A DNA stretch of 38,706 bases. Origin: an uncultured Oceanospirillaceae bacterium (GTDB taxonomy: Bacteria; Pseudomonadota; Gammaproteobacteria; Pseudomonadales; Balneatricaceae). Location of the stretch: the NCBI GenBank assembly GCA_913057435.1, contig CAJXNY010000044.1, positions 1 to 38,706 on the forward strand. The letters run 5' to 3'. Below the pieces are notes generated by a model. The model was not told the DNA's origin. It ran no database searches and worked only from the letters and a program-made list of their open reading frames with translations. Below are positions 1-9,231 of the stretch, piece by piece (the stretch's first letter is position 1; every line of letters begins with the position of its first letter). The translations under genes and the position numbers were made by a program.

Positions 1-125
1 TACCTGTCGCACTACCTTGGCTGGTTTCGGTGGTTTGAACAGCACCGTTCAAAAGTCTGCCAACCCACTGATTTTATGGAAGATTTGATTAGCGCGGATA
101 CTATTCAACATTTGACGCAAACATA

Positions 126-126
<1 letters not shown>
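1..126 (+). pseudogene. C-terminal end of a transposase-like ORF, cut by the window edge
   Basis: The open frame runs in from the left edge and stops at TAG 124-126, giving about 41 residues that begin YLSHYLGWFRWFEQHR. A basic, aromatic-rich tail of this kind resembles the C-terminus of IS1595-type transposases, but this is recalled from memory and weak. The stop codon lies exactly where recognisable IS3 orfB sequence begins (about 126), so two mobile elements appear to be joined without an obvious terminal repeat between them. Whether the protein is intact upstream cannot be seen. Confidence 0.35.
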
Positions 127-787
<661 letters not shown>

Positions 788-1197
788 AGTCAGCCGTCTG
801 TGCGGTTTGCAGTAACGAGGTCCGGCTTATGTGACAAGTAACCATGCTGCAGCCGACGCCGACTCTGTACTGAAAAAGCCTATAAATGGCCAAACTGGAA
901 TAGCACCTTCTGCCTTGTACTAATAGAGATATGGTGCTTTCTACTAACCCTGACCTGACATTTAAGATGTGCGTAGTACCGCAATACAATCAAGCATAGA
1001 ATATCAGGTATCATTCTGAGTGAGATGGTTTAAAAAGGGGGGGCATATCCATGTCACTGATACTTACTCATCCATACCGTAACAACTATTATCCAGTAAT
1101 ACCGACCAGGCCTTATATCTAAACGGTTCTAGCTACAATATCCCATACCCAAGCCCGGCCGGATTCAATGAGTATGCTTTTATAGTATCAATGGCTT
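788..1197. other. Gene-free AT-rich stretch between IS remnant and exporter gene
   Basis: These 410 bases hold no convincing gene. The open frames on either strand are short and have composition unlike the neighbours. The only start with a purine-rich upstream run (AAGGGGGGG at 1036-1044) is ATG 1051, which gives just 23 codons. The stretch may be decayed sequence flanking the mobile elements. Confidence 0.5.
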
Positions 1198-1830
1198 TTA
1201 TTCTGCCACCGCCAGCCTCAGCCCAAGTGCTATCAGTACCGTGCCAGTCATACCATCAAACACTTTACTGACCCGCGGCCGGGCCAGCCAGTCGCGGGCG
1301 CGATCCACCAGCAGCACAATGCCGCCTTGCCACAGCATGGCGATAACGAAGTGGATACCCGCCAGCATATAGGACTGGGTAATGGCATTACCGGCCGGGT
1401 CGATAAACTGCGGCAGGAACGCCATGTAGAACACCACGGTTTTTGGATTCAGCACGTTAGAGAGAAAGCCTTCTTTGACCGAACGGCCAAAACGGAAATC
1501 ATTACCCTGGGTAAACTCACCCAGCTGGAAGCCACTCTGATTGCCCAGTGCGGAGCGCCAGCTAGTGAAACCCAGCCAGATAAGATACGCCGCACCCACC
1601 ATTTTCAGCGCATTAAAGGCCCAGGCAGTCTGCGCCAGAATCACCGCAATCCCCACCGCAGAGACGGTGGCATGGACAAACAGACCACTACAGATTGCCG
1701 TGCTGGTGACCAGACCATCACGCCAGCCTCCGCGCGCACTGTTGCGAATCACTACCATAGTATCGACGCCTGGCGAGAGGGTCAGCACGGTAATTGCGGT
1801 CAGAAAAGTCAGAAACAGTTCAAGTTCCAT
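1198..1830 (-). CDS. LysE/RhtB-family amino acid or metabolite exporter
   Basis: This 210-residue membrane protein has the LysE/RhtB layout: an N-terminal helix (about 5-25) carrying TLSPGVDTMVVIRNSARGG, then AYLIWLGFTSW around 85-95 and an NPKTVVFYMAFLPQF segment around 130-145, with about six hydrophobic segments in all. The length is normal for the family, whose members export amino acids, homoserine lactone or related small molecules from the cytoplasm; the substrate cannot be predicted. A likely promoter lies 35-63 bases upstream. It is transcribed away from the GGDEF gene's end, 106 bases downstream of it on the same strand, and is the first intact gene beside the IS remnants. Confidence 0.9.
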   Translation of the reverse strand: MELELFLTFLTAITVLTLSPGVDTMVVIRNSARGGWRDGLVTSTAICSGLFVHATVSAVGIAVILAQTAWAFNALKMVGAAYLIWLGFTSWRSALGNQSGFQLGEFTQGNDFRFGRSVKEGFLSNVLNPKTVVFYMAFLPQFIDPAGNAITQSYMLAGIHFVIAMLWQGGIVLLVDRARDWLARPRVSKVFDGMTGTVLIALGLRLAVAE

Positions 1831-1864
1831 CGGGCTACCCGTAATCAGGTCAGAAAAGAAGCTG

Positions 1865-1893
1865 ACTATACGCCGCTATCTGAACACAGGAAA
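1865..1893 (-). promoter_or_regulatory. Candidate sigma70 promoter of the LysE-type gene
   Basis: On the minus strand TTTCCT (1893-1888) is followed after exactly 17 bases by TATAGT (1870-1865), 35 bases before the ATG at 1830. The -10 matches 5 of 6 consensus bases and the -35 matches 3 of 6. Inferred from motif and spacing only. Confidence 0.4.
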
Positions 1894-1936
1894 GCCTCGA
1901 TAAAACCCGCTTGAAGCCCTCTCAAGGAAGAACAGT

Positions 1937-4867
1937 TTACGCCAGAATTTCAGTCGCCTGCAGTACCCCGTCACCCTCAGAGGGTAATGCGTCCATCGCC
2001 TCCGACCAGGCTTCCACCCGGTTACGTCCTTGTTGCTTTGCCTGGTATAACGCCATGTCCGCCTGACTGAGCATACGGGCATAGCTATTTGCAGCCCGGT
2101 TATCCACCAGTCCGATACTGATCGTTAACTGTAGTCCGGGCACCGAAGTAATCTGAGGGTGCTGGGCAATACTCAATCTTAACCGTTCACACTGCTCCAG
2201 CGCCGCTGCCAAATCAGTCTCAGGCAAAACCAGTGTAAATTCTTCTCCACCCCAGCGAGCCAGCAGCCAGCCCGATTGCAACTGACCCTGTAATAAATCA
2301 GCCACGGCACAAATCGCTTCATCCCCCACCAGATGCGACCAGCGATCGTTGATCCGTTTAAAGTGATCAATATCCAGTATCGCCAGCACAAGCGTACTGT
2401 GTTGCTGACCTGCATGACGAAATTGTGCGGCAAAGGTTTCATCAAAGGCCCTGCGATTGGGTAAACCGGTTAATGCATCTTCCCGGGCCTGACGCTCGAA
2501 GGCCGCTGCCTGGCGGCGCAGAGCCTGCGTCTGATGTGCTACTCGCTCATTGAGTTTCACTTCAATTTGTTGCAGCCGGTACACTCGCCATTTACTTACC
2601 AGCGCTACCAGTCCGGCAACTAATAGCAATACCAACACTCGAAACCAGGTTCGTTGCCAGAAATAGGGCTGCTGAATAATATAGACCGATACCTCGTTCA
2701 GCCCCCAGTACAGAGATGGGTAGCCGGCCTGAATCCGCAGGCGGTAATCGCCTGGCGGCAAGTTGGTATACTCCACCCGGCGCTGATTACCACGTTCAAC
2801 CCAGTGCGAGTCAAAACCTTCCAGCAAGGTACGGTAACGAATATGGCCGGGATCACTGTAATTAAGCCCGGCATAACTCACAGTCAACCGATCAGAATCC
2901 GGTGCAAGGCTGAGCGAAGCTGACAAAGGTTGAGGCTGATCATCCACCCGTAGCGCTTCGATCCATACTGGGAAATAGGCTGTTTCCTGACCAAGCTCGC
3001 GCTCTGGTTGAACCCGCGCAGCGCCCATTGCTGTAGCGACCCATATCCACCCCTGCTTATCCATTACAGCGGAGGGGCTGGATGCACCATTTATCTGGGC
3101 GGTGGCCAGACCATCACTCTCATCAAAAACATCGATATCCAGCCTCTCCTCCTGGTGATCTATATATCGATTCAGACCAGCAAGGCTGACCCGGATAACC
3201 CCACGACTGCTGGTCAGCCACAGGCCACCCTGACGGTCAGCCACCGTCTGAAAAACCGTATCACTGGGCAAGCCGTCATCCTGACTGATCAGACGCTGTT
3301 GCTGATCAACAAAACGATACCTCACCAGGCCTCGTTCCGTACTCAGCCAGAGATAGCCCGGCTGGAACAGCAGGCCAAACACCTTCTCAACATCATCCAG
3401 CTCCGACAGATCCAGATTATGGAACCGGCCTTCGCTAAACCAGGACGCAGTATTATTGGTACCTGCCCATATCCGGCCCTGGTCGTCTCGTTCCAGTACC
3501 CAGATAAATTCATCACTCAAGCCATCAGCCATATCCAGCCGCCGCAGGCGACCATTGGCTTGTCGCAGGGTGACCCCCAGCGGCGTCCCCATCCACAGCG
3601 TACCCTGGTCATCAAACAGCAGGGCACGAATTTCATTGCTGCTCAAGCCACTGGCTACCGTTTCAACCTGTTTTAGCGTCCCCGCATTCCAGCGGAACAG
3701 GCCTTGACTGTAGGTACCTATCCAGACGCTACCGTCCGGGCCTTCCGTCAGGCTGAGTACGGACAATGTGGTCAGCGGGGCAGGCAGACTAATCGGCTGG
3801 GCCTGGTCCTTTTCAATCCGCGACAGACCCCGGCTGCTGCCGGTCCAGATGCTGCCATCCGAATGGCTGAGTACAGTACGAATATAGTTACCATTGAGTC
3901 CGCGCTGTTCCGTCCAGTTACTAAACAACGCATTTTTTACCCGGATAAGGCCGGCATTGGTGCCCACCCAGATATTCTTTTCCCGGCCCTGCAGCAATGC
4001 CAGCACCCGTGTATCAGGTATCCCCTGTTCTGGCCCCAGGTGTTCTAATCCACGCTCACTCAGACGATAGAGCCCTGATTTTATGGTGCCGAACCAGAGG
4101 TTCCCCTGGGAATCCCGCAACAGACTACTGACTGATTTATCAGCCAGCGCCGGAGACAGTGGCGCAAAATGCTCCTGCCGTTCTACCCAGACTCCCTGTG
4201 TTGTCGCCACCAGCAACTGCCCATCGGGCTGCAACAGAAGATCATAAACCGTCCCCTGGGGTAGCCCATGCTCTGCACCAAACCGCTGAATCACGCCGCC
4301 ATCAAGTTGAAACAGACCCTGGTCTGCCGCCAGCCAGAGACGCCCCTGGTTATCTTCCACCAGCTTATGGCCTAACACATTGGGTAAAACCAGTTGATCA
4401 ACATCAGGCTGATCAGCTGAACGCCTGTACAGCCCTTTCCCCTCCACCGCCAGCCAGAGATCACCATCTCGAGTTCGTAACATGTGCCTGACCTGGCCAG
4501 CAGCTGGCGTTAATGCCTGCCAGCGCCCCTGGTGGTAGCGCGAAACACCACCCCGGGCAGAGGCCACAAACATAGCGCCATCCACTTCAACCGATGCTGA
4601 CCTGATCGCTGATGACGGTAACCCCGTCACCTCGCCTCGACCGAACAGGTCAAAACTGACACCGTTATACCGAGCCAGCCCCTCCCAGGTCGCCAGCCAC
4701 AGGTAACCGTCCCCGGTCTGCACCAGGCCATTAATACTGTTATGGGGCAAACCGTCGCTGCTATCCCAGCGCTTTACAGAGTAATCAGACAGAGGGATCG
4801 GCAGCTCAGCAGCGCAGATGCGTGCCAACAGGGGCAAGAGAAGTACCAGATAGCTCAGTTTTTTCAC
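1937..4867 (-). CDS. Membrane sensor with beta-propellers, Y_Y_Y domain and GGDEF diguanylate cyclase
   Basis: This is predicted to sense something in the periplasm and make cyclic di-GMP inside the cell. The start chosen is GTG 4867: AGGAAG lies 7 bases upstream and a signal peptide (KKLSYLVLLLPLLARICAA) follows at once. An upstream in-frame ATG at 4930 would add 21 unlikely residues. From GTG the protein has 976 residues. About a dozen Reg_prop repeats of the type GxLWxGTxxGL fill residues 30-640, enough for two seven-bladed propellers. Next come a Y_Y_Y-like domain (about 650-730, YRLRIQAGY), one membrane helix (about 742-760), a short coiled linker and GGDEF (about 794-950). The active site is GGEEF at 873-877, so catalysis is plausible. 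The inhibitory I-site RxxD is replaced by QSGW, so product feedback is probably absent. There is no response-regulator or kinase module. Confidence 0.9.
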   Translation of the reverse strand: MKKLSYLVLLLPLLARICAAELPIPLSDYSVKRWDSSDGLPHNSINGLVQTGDGYLWLATWEGLARYNGVSFDLFGRGEVTGLPSSAIRSASVEVDGAMFVASARGGVSRYHQGRWQALTPAAGQVRHMLRTRDGDLWLAVEGKGLYRRSADQPDVDQLVLPNVLGHKLVEDNQGRLWLAADQGLFQLDGGVIQRFGAEHGLPQGTVYDLLLQPDGQLLVATTQGVWVERQEHFAPLSPALADKSVSSLLRDSQGNLWFGTIKSGLYRLSERGLEHLGPEQGIPDTRVLALLQGREKNIWVGTNAGLIRVKNALFSNWTEQRGLNGNYIRTVLSHSDGSIWTGSSRGLSRIEKDQAQPISLPAPLTTLSVLSLTEGPDGSVWIGTYSQGLFRWNAGTLKQVETVASGLSSNEIRALLFDDQGTLWMGTPLGVTLRQANGRLRRLDMADGLSDEFIWVLERDDQGRIWAGTNNTASWFSEGRFHNLDLSELDDVEKVFGLLFQPGYLWLSTERGLVRYRFVDQQQRLISQDDGLPSDTVFQTVADRQGGLWLTSSRGVIRVSLAGLNRYIDHQEERLDIDVFDESDGLATAQINGASSPSAVMDKQGWIWVATAMGAARVQPERELGQETAYFPVWIEALRVDDQPQPLSASLSLAPDSDRLTVSYAGLNYSDPGHIRYRTLLEGFDSHWVERGNQRRVEYTNLPPGDYRLRIQAGYPSLYWGLNEVSVYIIQQPYFWQRTWFRVLVLLLVAGLVALVSKWRVYRLQQIEVKLNERVAHQTQALRRQAAAFERQAREDALTGLPNRRAFDETFAAQFRHAGQQHSTLVLAILDIDHFKRINDRWSHLVGDEAICAVADLLQGQLQSGWLLARWGGEEFTLVLPETDLAAALEQCERLRLSIAQHPQITSVPGLQLTISIGLVDNRAANSYARMLSQADMALYQAKQQGRNRVEAWSEAMDALPSEGDGVLQATEILA

Positions 4868-5115
4868 GTGTACACTTCCTTTTGTACAGTCAGGTATCAA
4901 CGCAGGCCGGTCGTCAACACAACCGGACACCTAAGCCAGTCAACAAACACCATAACAAGATACGGGGACAACTCTGTTTCGAACAGTACCAACTAACGGG
5001 AAGGTGACCCTGAGCAGCCTCTGCTTCACTGCAGCCAGCCCTGCCGCTTTGGTGTGATATCCACCAGACTGGGCGGTCGCTATACTGCGCCGCTCAACCG
5101 CCAACGGAGCCCGCT

Positions 5116-5862
5116 ATGGAGCTGTTACCCGCCTCTATCAGTCTGTTTGATGCCATCGTGCTCATTACCACCGCAGGTGTTACCTCACTGATCACCGCGG
5201 CAATGGGTATTGGCGGCGGCGTTTTACTGCTGGCAGTAATGGCTACAATTGTACCGGTGGCCGCGCTGATTCCACTGCACGGGCTGGTGCAGCTGGGGTC
5301 TAACGGTAACCGGGCCTGGCTGACCCGCCAGCACACTCAATGGCCGATCGTGTGGCGGTTTTTACTGGGGGCGGTCGTGGGGGCAGCGCTGGCCTCACTC
5401 ATCGTGGTGCAGCTGCCGCTGCAATGGATTCAGCTCAGTGTGGCGGGGTTTATTCTGTATCTGGTATGGGGGCCAAAGCCAGGCCGCCATCAACTAAGCC
5501 ACGGTGGCCAGTTGGTGGCCGGGGCACTGACCACGCTGGTATCGATGTTTGTTGGCGCAACCGGGCCTCTTGTGGCCGGGTTTATCCACCGCCATGCGCT
5601 GGACAAACTGGCCACCACCGCCACTTTTGCCAGCTGTATGAGCGGCCAGCACCTGCTGAAAATGCTGGTTTTCAGCAGCATTGGTTTTGCCTTCTGGCAG
5701 TGGCTGCCCCTGCTCACGCTAATGATACTTGCAGGCACCCTGGGTTCATGGCTGGGGCTGAAGCTACTGAATAAAATGCCTGTCAGCCTGTTCCGCACGC
5801 TGTTTCGCTGGAGCGTGACCTTACTGGCATTACGACTGTTATGGCAGGCAACGCTGGCCTGA
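5116..5862 (+). CDS. TauE/SafE (TSUP) family membrane transporter
   Basis: The 248-residue protein is almost wholly hydrophobic, with about seven to eight membrane segments. The first carries ITAAMGIGGGVLLLAVMA, the glycine-rich signature of the TauE/SafE/TSUP family. A second, weaker copy lies near residues 130-150 (TLVSMFVGATGPLVAGF), as expected from the family's internal duplication. Family members move sulfite, sulfoacetate or other organosulfur or carboxylate anions across the inner membrane; the substrate here is unknown. A GGAG-type ribosome site (ACGGAG) lies just before the ATG. It is a single gene, convergent with bfd. Confidence 0.85.
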   Translation: MELLPASISLFDAIVLITTAGVTSLITAAMGIGGGVLLLAVMATIVPVAALIPLHGLVQLGSNGNRAWLTRQHTQWPIVWRFLLGAVVGAALASLIVVQLPLQWIQLSVAGFILYLVWGPKPGRHQLSHGGQLVAGALTTLVSMFVGATGPLVAGFIHRHALDKLATTATFASCMSGQHLLKMLVFSSIGFAFWQWLPLLTLMILAGTLGSWLGLKLLNKMPVSLFRTLFRWSVTLLALRLLWQATLA

Positions 5863-5880
5863 GCCCTGCTCACTGCACAC

Positions 5881-5910
5881 AAAAAACCCGAGTCGTTACC
5901 GGCTCGGGTT
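5881..5910 (-). terminator. Intrinsic terminator after bfd
   Basis: Arms AACCCGAG (5885-5892) and CTCGGGTT (5903-5910) form an 8-base stem with a 10-base loop. On the minus strand it is followed by six T residues (5886-5881), 40 bases after the bfd stop. On the plus strand there is no T run, so it primarily serves bfd. Confidence 0.75.
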
Positions 5911-5951
5911 CTGGCATCGCTAAGGATCAGCGGCTGTTCAGCCATCGCGCA

Positions 5952-6143
5952 CTAACGGGCGCAGCAGCCACCGCGATCATCTTTCTGGTGCGAGCGCATA
6001 ATCTGCTTCGCTGCACAGGCACATTTACCACACTGTGACGCAACGTTCAGCTCACGGTTAAGGTCACGCATGGTGCGTGCGCCCTGATCCATGGCGTCGC
6101 GGATCTGGCGGTCAGTTACGTCTTTACAGATGCAGATGTACAT
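5952..6143 (-). CDS. bfd: Bacterioferritin-associated ferredoxin
   Basis: The 63-residue protein begins MYICICKDVTDRQIRDAM. It is a BFD-like [2Fe-2S] protein whose four cysteine ligands are visible as CxC (residues 4 and 6) and CGKC (about 37-40). Bfd receives electrons from a reductase and reduces the iron core of bacterioferritin to release Fe2+ under iron starvation. A longer frame to 6209 exists, but the start at 6143 has AAGGGAA upstream and matches the family's N-terminus. The C-terminal tail (KDDRGGCCAR) carries two extra cysteines. A Fur box overlaps the promoter. No bacterioferritin gene lies in the window. Confidence 0.93.
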   Translation of the reverse strand: MYICICKDVTDRQIRDAMDQGARTMRDLNRELNVASQCGKCACAAKQIMRSHQKDDRGGCCAR

Positions 6144-6169
6144 GGCGGATTCCCTTGTTGAACTGCAAT

Positions 6170-6184
6170 TGATAATACTTATCA
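6170..6184 (-). promoter_or_regulatory. Fur box over the bfd promoter
   Basis: TGATAATACTTATCA matches the 7-1-7 Fur consensus TGATAATNATTATCA at every position but one. It overlaps the -10 hexamer TATTAT (6177-6172) of a promoter whose -35 is TTGTTA (6200-6195) with a 17-base spacer. This predicts repression of bfd when iron is plentiful, as known for bfd in other gammaproteobacteria. Confidence 0.85.
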
Positions 6185-6200
6185 TTGTGTTCTGTAACAA
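6172..6200 (-). promoter_or_regulatory. bfd promoter
   Basis: TTGTTA (6200-6195), a 17-base spacer and TATTAT (6177-6172) form a good sigma70 promoter ending 29 bases before the bfd ATG. The Fur box covers the -10 element. Confidence 0.7.
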
Positions 6201-6270
6201 GTTCCGCAACGTGAAGAATTTTCATTTACATCTGACTAAGCTGTCAATCGTTTCCCGTGCCTCTGTTTTA

Positions 6271-7308
6271 TTACAGCGCGATCGCCAGATCAGACTGCAC
6301 CGTACTGCTACAGGCCAGCACATAACCAGCCGCAATCTCAGCCTCCGTCAGTGTCGCCTGGCTGCTGGAGGCAACGTCACCCGCTGCCAGCTGGCACTTG
6401 CAGGAGCCACAAACCCCGGCACGACAGGCACCGACTACCGGCACACCCGCAGCTTCCAGCACGGTAAGCAGTGTTTCACCGGCACGGGCCACCGCCGTAA
6501 TACCCGATTGCAGCGCCTTGAGCTGATACTGTGCAGCGTCGTCTGCCACTTCAACCGCCAGCTCCGCCGGAGCAAAACTTTCCTGATGAAACAGTGCCAT
6601 ATCCATGCCACGGGCCTGGGCCAATTCACGCAATGCGGCCATATACCCTTCAGGACCACAGCTGAACAGGGTACGTCCGGCCAGCTCAGGCACCAGCTGT
6701 GCAAACAGCTCAGCCTTCAGCGGCCCCTGATAGTCGCCATCACGGGGGCTATCGCACTGATCCAGCAAACGCTGCAACTGGAAGTTATCATGCGTTGCCG
6801 CCAGCTGGTCCAGCGTGTCCGCCATAATCACATCAGCGACACTGCGAGCACTGTAGATAAACTGGATTTCCACTTGCTGCGCGGTATCCAGCAGCCAGCG
6901 AGCAATCGACAGGCACGGCGTAATACCGCTGCCCGCCGCCATCAGCACCAGCTTCGGTGTTGCACGGCAGTGCTGCAGGGTGAACTCACCGGCCGGGGCC
7001 AGCGCTTTCAGGGCATGGCCTGGCTGCAGGTTATCCAGCAAAAAATTGGACACCCGGCCCTGATCGACCCGCTTTACCGTAATTGATACGGTTTCGGGCT
7101 GCGCTGGAGACGAGGATAAAGAGTAAGCGCGGTGCAGCAGCTCGTCGGCTACATCCACCTCAAAGGTGATGAACTGCCCGGCCTGGTAATCAAACGGCCG
7201 CGAGTCCATGTGGCGAAATTCAAAGGTTGCGGCATCGACGGTTTCTTCGGTCCGGCCGATACACAGCAGCGGGCTGAAAACCGCTGCCGATGGGGAGGTC
7301 TGTTCCAT
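6271..7308 (-). CDS. hcr: NADH-dependent Hcp reductase
   Basis: The 345-residue protein passes electrons from NADH to the hybrid cluster protein Hcp. Order of domains: FAD-binding barrel (about 10-110; HRAYSLSSSP is the flavin motif), NAD-binding domain (about 115-225; LMAAGSGITPCLSIARWLL and the SCGPEGYM motif), and a C-terminal plant-type [2Fe-2S] ferredoxin (about 255-345) with ligands in ACRAGVCGSCKC and a distal Cys in YVLACSS. This is the E. coli Hcr arrangement and length. The start at 7308 (GGAACACTC before ATG) is preferred over 7359, because the longer version would run into the inter-gene hairpin. It lies downstream of hcp on the same strand, separated by 51 bases that hold a terminator-like hairpin. 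Confidence 0.93.
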   Translation of the reverse strand: MEQTSPSAAVFSPLLCIGRTEETVDAATFEFRHMDSRPFDYQAGQFITFEVDVADELLHRAYSLSSSPAQPETVSITVKRVDQGRVSNFLLDNLQPGHALKALAPAGEFTLQHCRATPKLVLMAAGSGITPCLSIARWLLDTAQQVEIQFIYSARSVADVIMADTLDQLAATHDNFQLQRLLDQCDSPRDGDYQGPLKAELFAQLVPELAGRTLFSCGPEGYMAALRELAQARGMDMALFHQESFAPAELAVEVADDAAQYQLKALQSGITAVARAGETLLTVLEAAGVPVVGACRAGVCGSCKCQLAAGDVASSSQATLTEAEIAAGYVLACSSTVQSDLAIAL

Positions 7309-7323
7309 GAGTGTTCCACACAG

Positions 7324-7348
7324 CAAAAAGGCGGCCCGCAGGCCGCCT
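7324..7348 (-). terminator. Hairpin with T run between hcp and hcr
   Basis: AGGCGGCC (7329-7336) and GGCCGCCT (7341-7348) form a perfect GC-rich 8-base stem with a 4-base loop. On the minus strand five T residues follow directly (7328-7324). This is a canonical intrinsic terminator inside the hcp-hcr unit and would be expected to lower hcr transcription relative to hcp, or to stabilise the hcp message end. Confidence 0.75.
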
Positions 7349-7359
7349 CTTGATTGCAA

Positions 7360-9024
7360 TTATGCTGAGGCCAGCATCGTTTTCAGGTCGTCTTCGGCGT
7401 TGTCGATCAGCGTCAGGCTGAAGCTGTCCTGCAACACGTTAACCAGATTTTCGGTCAGGAAGCCCGGCACAGATGGCCCAACACGGATGTTTTTCACCCC
7501 CAGCGACAGCAACGTCAGCAGCACCACAATCGCTTTCTGCTCAAACCAGCTCAGTACCAGATTCAGCGGCAGCTCGTTGATCTCACACTCGAACGCCTCG
7601 GACAGCGCCAGCGCCAGCTGAATCGCGGAGTAGGTATCGTTACACTGACCAATATCCAGCAAGCGTGGAATACCGTTGATATCGCCAAACTGTTTCTTGT
7701 TGAAACGGAATTTGGCACAACCCAGCGTCAAGACTACACAATCATCCGGCACACCGGCCGCCAGATCGCTGTAGTAGCTACGCTCGGATTTATCGCCATC
7801 ACAGCCGCCCACCAGGAAGAAGTGACGGATATTGCCCTGTTTGACCTGATCCACCACCGCTGGCGCTGCTGCCGCCAGCGCATTGCCACCAAAGCCGACG
7901 GTAATGTGCTGTGCAATCTCATCGTACTGGAAACCTTCCAGCGCCTGAGCACAGTCGATCACCTGGCTGAAGTCTTCACCGTCAATGTGCGTCACACCCG
8001 GCCAGCCAACAATGTTGCAGGTAAAGATGCGGTCAGTGTAACGGCCGACATTCGGGTCGATCAGGCAGTTGGAAGTCATCACAATCGCGCCAGGGAACTG
8101 CTCAAATTCTTTTTGCTGGTTCTGCCAGGCGCTGCCGTAGTTACCCACCAGATGCGGGTATTTGTTCAGTTCTGGATAGCCATGGGCTGGCAGCATCTCA
8201 CCGTGGGTGTAGACATTAATGCCAGCGCCTTCGGTCTGCTTGAGGATCAGCTCCAGATCACGCAGATCATGGCCAGACACCAGAATCGCTTTACCCATCA
8301 CCGGCTTAACATTCACCTGGCTCGGCACCGGGTGGCCAAAGGTTTCAGTTTCACCGGTATTCAGCATCGCCATTACCCGGTAGTTCAGCTGGCCAATCGC
8401 CATCGCCGTATCCAGCAGCGGCTGCAACGTATCCGGGTCGGTCGCCAGCCACGCCATAATGTGGTGGAAATCAGCCGCAACACCGGCATCCTGCTGGCCC
8501 AGAACATAAGCATGCTCCATGTATGCCGCCGCGCCTTTGAGGCCGTACAGACACAACAACCGCAGCCCCAGCACATCTTCACTGATCTGATCTTTACCGC
8601 GGTTTACCGCCGCCATCGGTGCCTGGGCCTGCAGCCCGGCAGAATCGCCAGCCAGCATAAAGGAAGCAACAGCGGTTGGCTCAACCGGCTGTTTATCCGC
8701 CGCCAGACAGGCCGCTTCATACTGCGCACGCAGCTGCTCACGGTATTGCTGCGCCTGCTGGGCATAGCCAGTAATGCGCTCAGCTTCGAAATTCACATTG
8801 GTCAGCGTGGCAAAGAAAGCGCGGGGAATAAACGCATCAATTTCAGCATCAACAATACTGAACTCGCGGGCTTTCTCGGCATAGAAAGACGCACCCTGCA
8901 GGGCATAGATCAGCAGATCCTGCAGATCAGACACTTCCGCTGTTTTACCGCACATACCCTGGGCATATGCACAGCCATTACCCGCTGGCGTACTGATTGT
9001 TTGCTCACACTGTACACAGAACAT
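7360..9024 (-). CDS. hcp: Hybrid cluster protein (hydroxylamine/NO reductase)
   Basis: The 554-residue protein carries an N-terminal cluster motif of cysteines 3, 6, 18 and 25 (CX2C-X11-CX6C). This is the spacing of the enterobacterial-type Hcp with a [2Fe-2S] cluster. Further conserved segments are [51 protein letters not shown] and [12 protein letters not shown], which hold ligands of the hybrid Fe-S-O cluster. Hcp reduces NO to N2O at low concentrations, and hydroxylamine in vitro, in the cytoplasm during anaerobic or nitrosative stress. The start at 9024 has GAGGTGG upstream; the open frame to 9063 would remove the family N-terminus MFCVQCEQT. It is followed by its reductase hcr and preceded by FNR-like and NsrR-like sites. 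Confidence 0.96.
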   Translation of the reverse strand: MFCVQCEQTISTPAGNGCAYAQGMCGKTAEVSDLQDLLIYALQGASFYAEKAREFSIVDAEIDAFIPRAFFATLTNVNFEAERITGYAQQAQQYREQLRAQYEAACLAADKQPVEPTAVASFMLAGDSAGLQAQAPMAAVNRGKDQISEDVLGLRLLCLYGLKGAAAYMEHAYVLGQQDAGVAADFHHIMAWLATDPDTLQPLLDTAMAIGQLNYRVMAMLNTGETETFGHPVPSQVNVKPVMGKAILVSGHDLRDLELILKQTEGAGINVYTHGEMLPAHGYPELNKYPHLVGNYGSAWQNQQKEFEQFPGAIVMTSNCLIDPNVGRYTDRIFTCNIVGWPGVTHIDGEDFSQVIDCAQALEGFQYDEIAQHITVGFGGNALAAAAPAVVDQVKQGNIRHFFLVGGCDGDKSERSYYSDLAAGVPDDCVVLTLGCAKFRFNKKQFGDINGIPRLLDIGQCNDTYSAIQLALALSEAFECEINELPLNLVLSWFEQKAIVVLLTLLSLGVKNIRVGPSVPGFLTENLVNVLQDSFSLTLIDNAEDDLKTMLASA

Positions 9025-9043
9025 CGTTAATACCACCTCACTG

Positions 9044-9066
9044 AAGATGCATTTTGTATGCATTTA
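9044..9066 (-). promoter_or_regulatory. NsrR-like site upstream of hcp
   Basis: One half, AAGATGCATTT (9044-9054), matches the known NsrR half-site exactly. After one base comes GTATGCATTTA (9056-9066), where the consensus second half would be AAATGCATCTT (7 of 11 match). NsrR is an NO-sensing repressor, and hcp is one of its most conserved targets in gammaproteobacteria. The site starts 20 bases before the hcp ATG, so it would block initiation or early elongation. Confidence 0.65.
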
Positions 9067-9136
9067 TCTTGTTGTGAGCACCCTAGCCGTACTGGTGGGT
9101 CTATTAACAGGGATTTTTCCACCAGTTTATGATCCG

Positions 9137-9150
9137 TTGATACATATCAA
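9137..9150. promoter_or_regulatory. Perfect FNR/CRP-family anaerobox upstream of hcp
   Basis: TTGATACATATCAA equals the FNR consensus TTGATNNNNATCAA at all ten defined positions. It lies 113 bases upstream of hcp and 267 bases upstream of the divergent small gene. On the hcp side TTAATA at 9107-9102 is a possible -10. Related regulators (DNR, HcpR-like) share this motif, so the exact factor is open. Confidence 0.75.
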
Positions 9151-9231
9151 ACCGGCGAAACAGGTTGCATTCTCATCCTCATTTAAACGGCGCTAAAGCC
9201 GGTCAAACCGGGCCTGCCAGCGTCATTTGGC

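Noticed and set aside
1051-1122. 23-codon ORF behind a purine-rich run (AAGGGGGGG)
   Set aside because: Very short, with no recognisable sequence and no promoter or terminator around it; chance occurrence in AT-rich sequence is likely.
8385-9030. Long antisense ORFs within hcp, including a 402-codon plus-strand frame ending at 9030
   Set aside because: They mirror hcp codon structure and show no domain; hcp itself is unambiguous.
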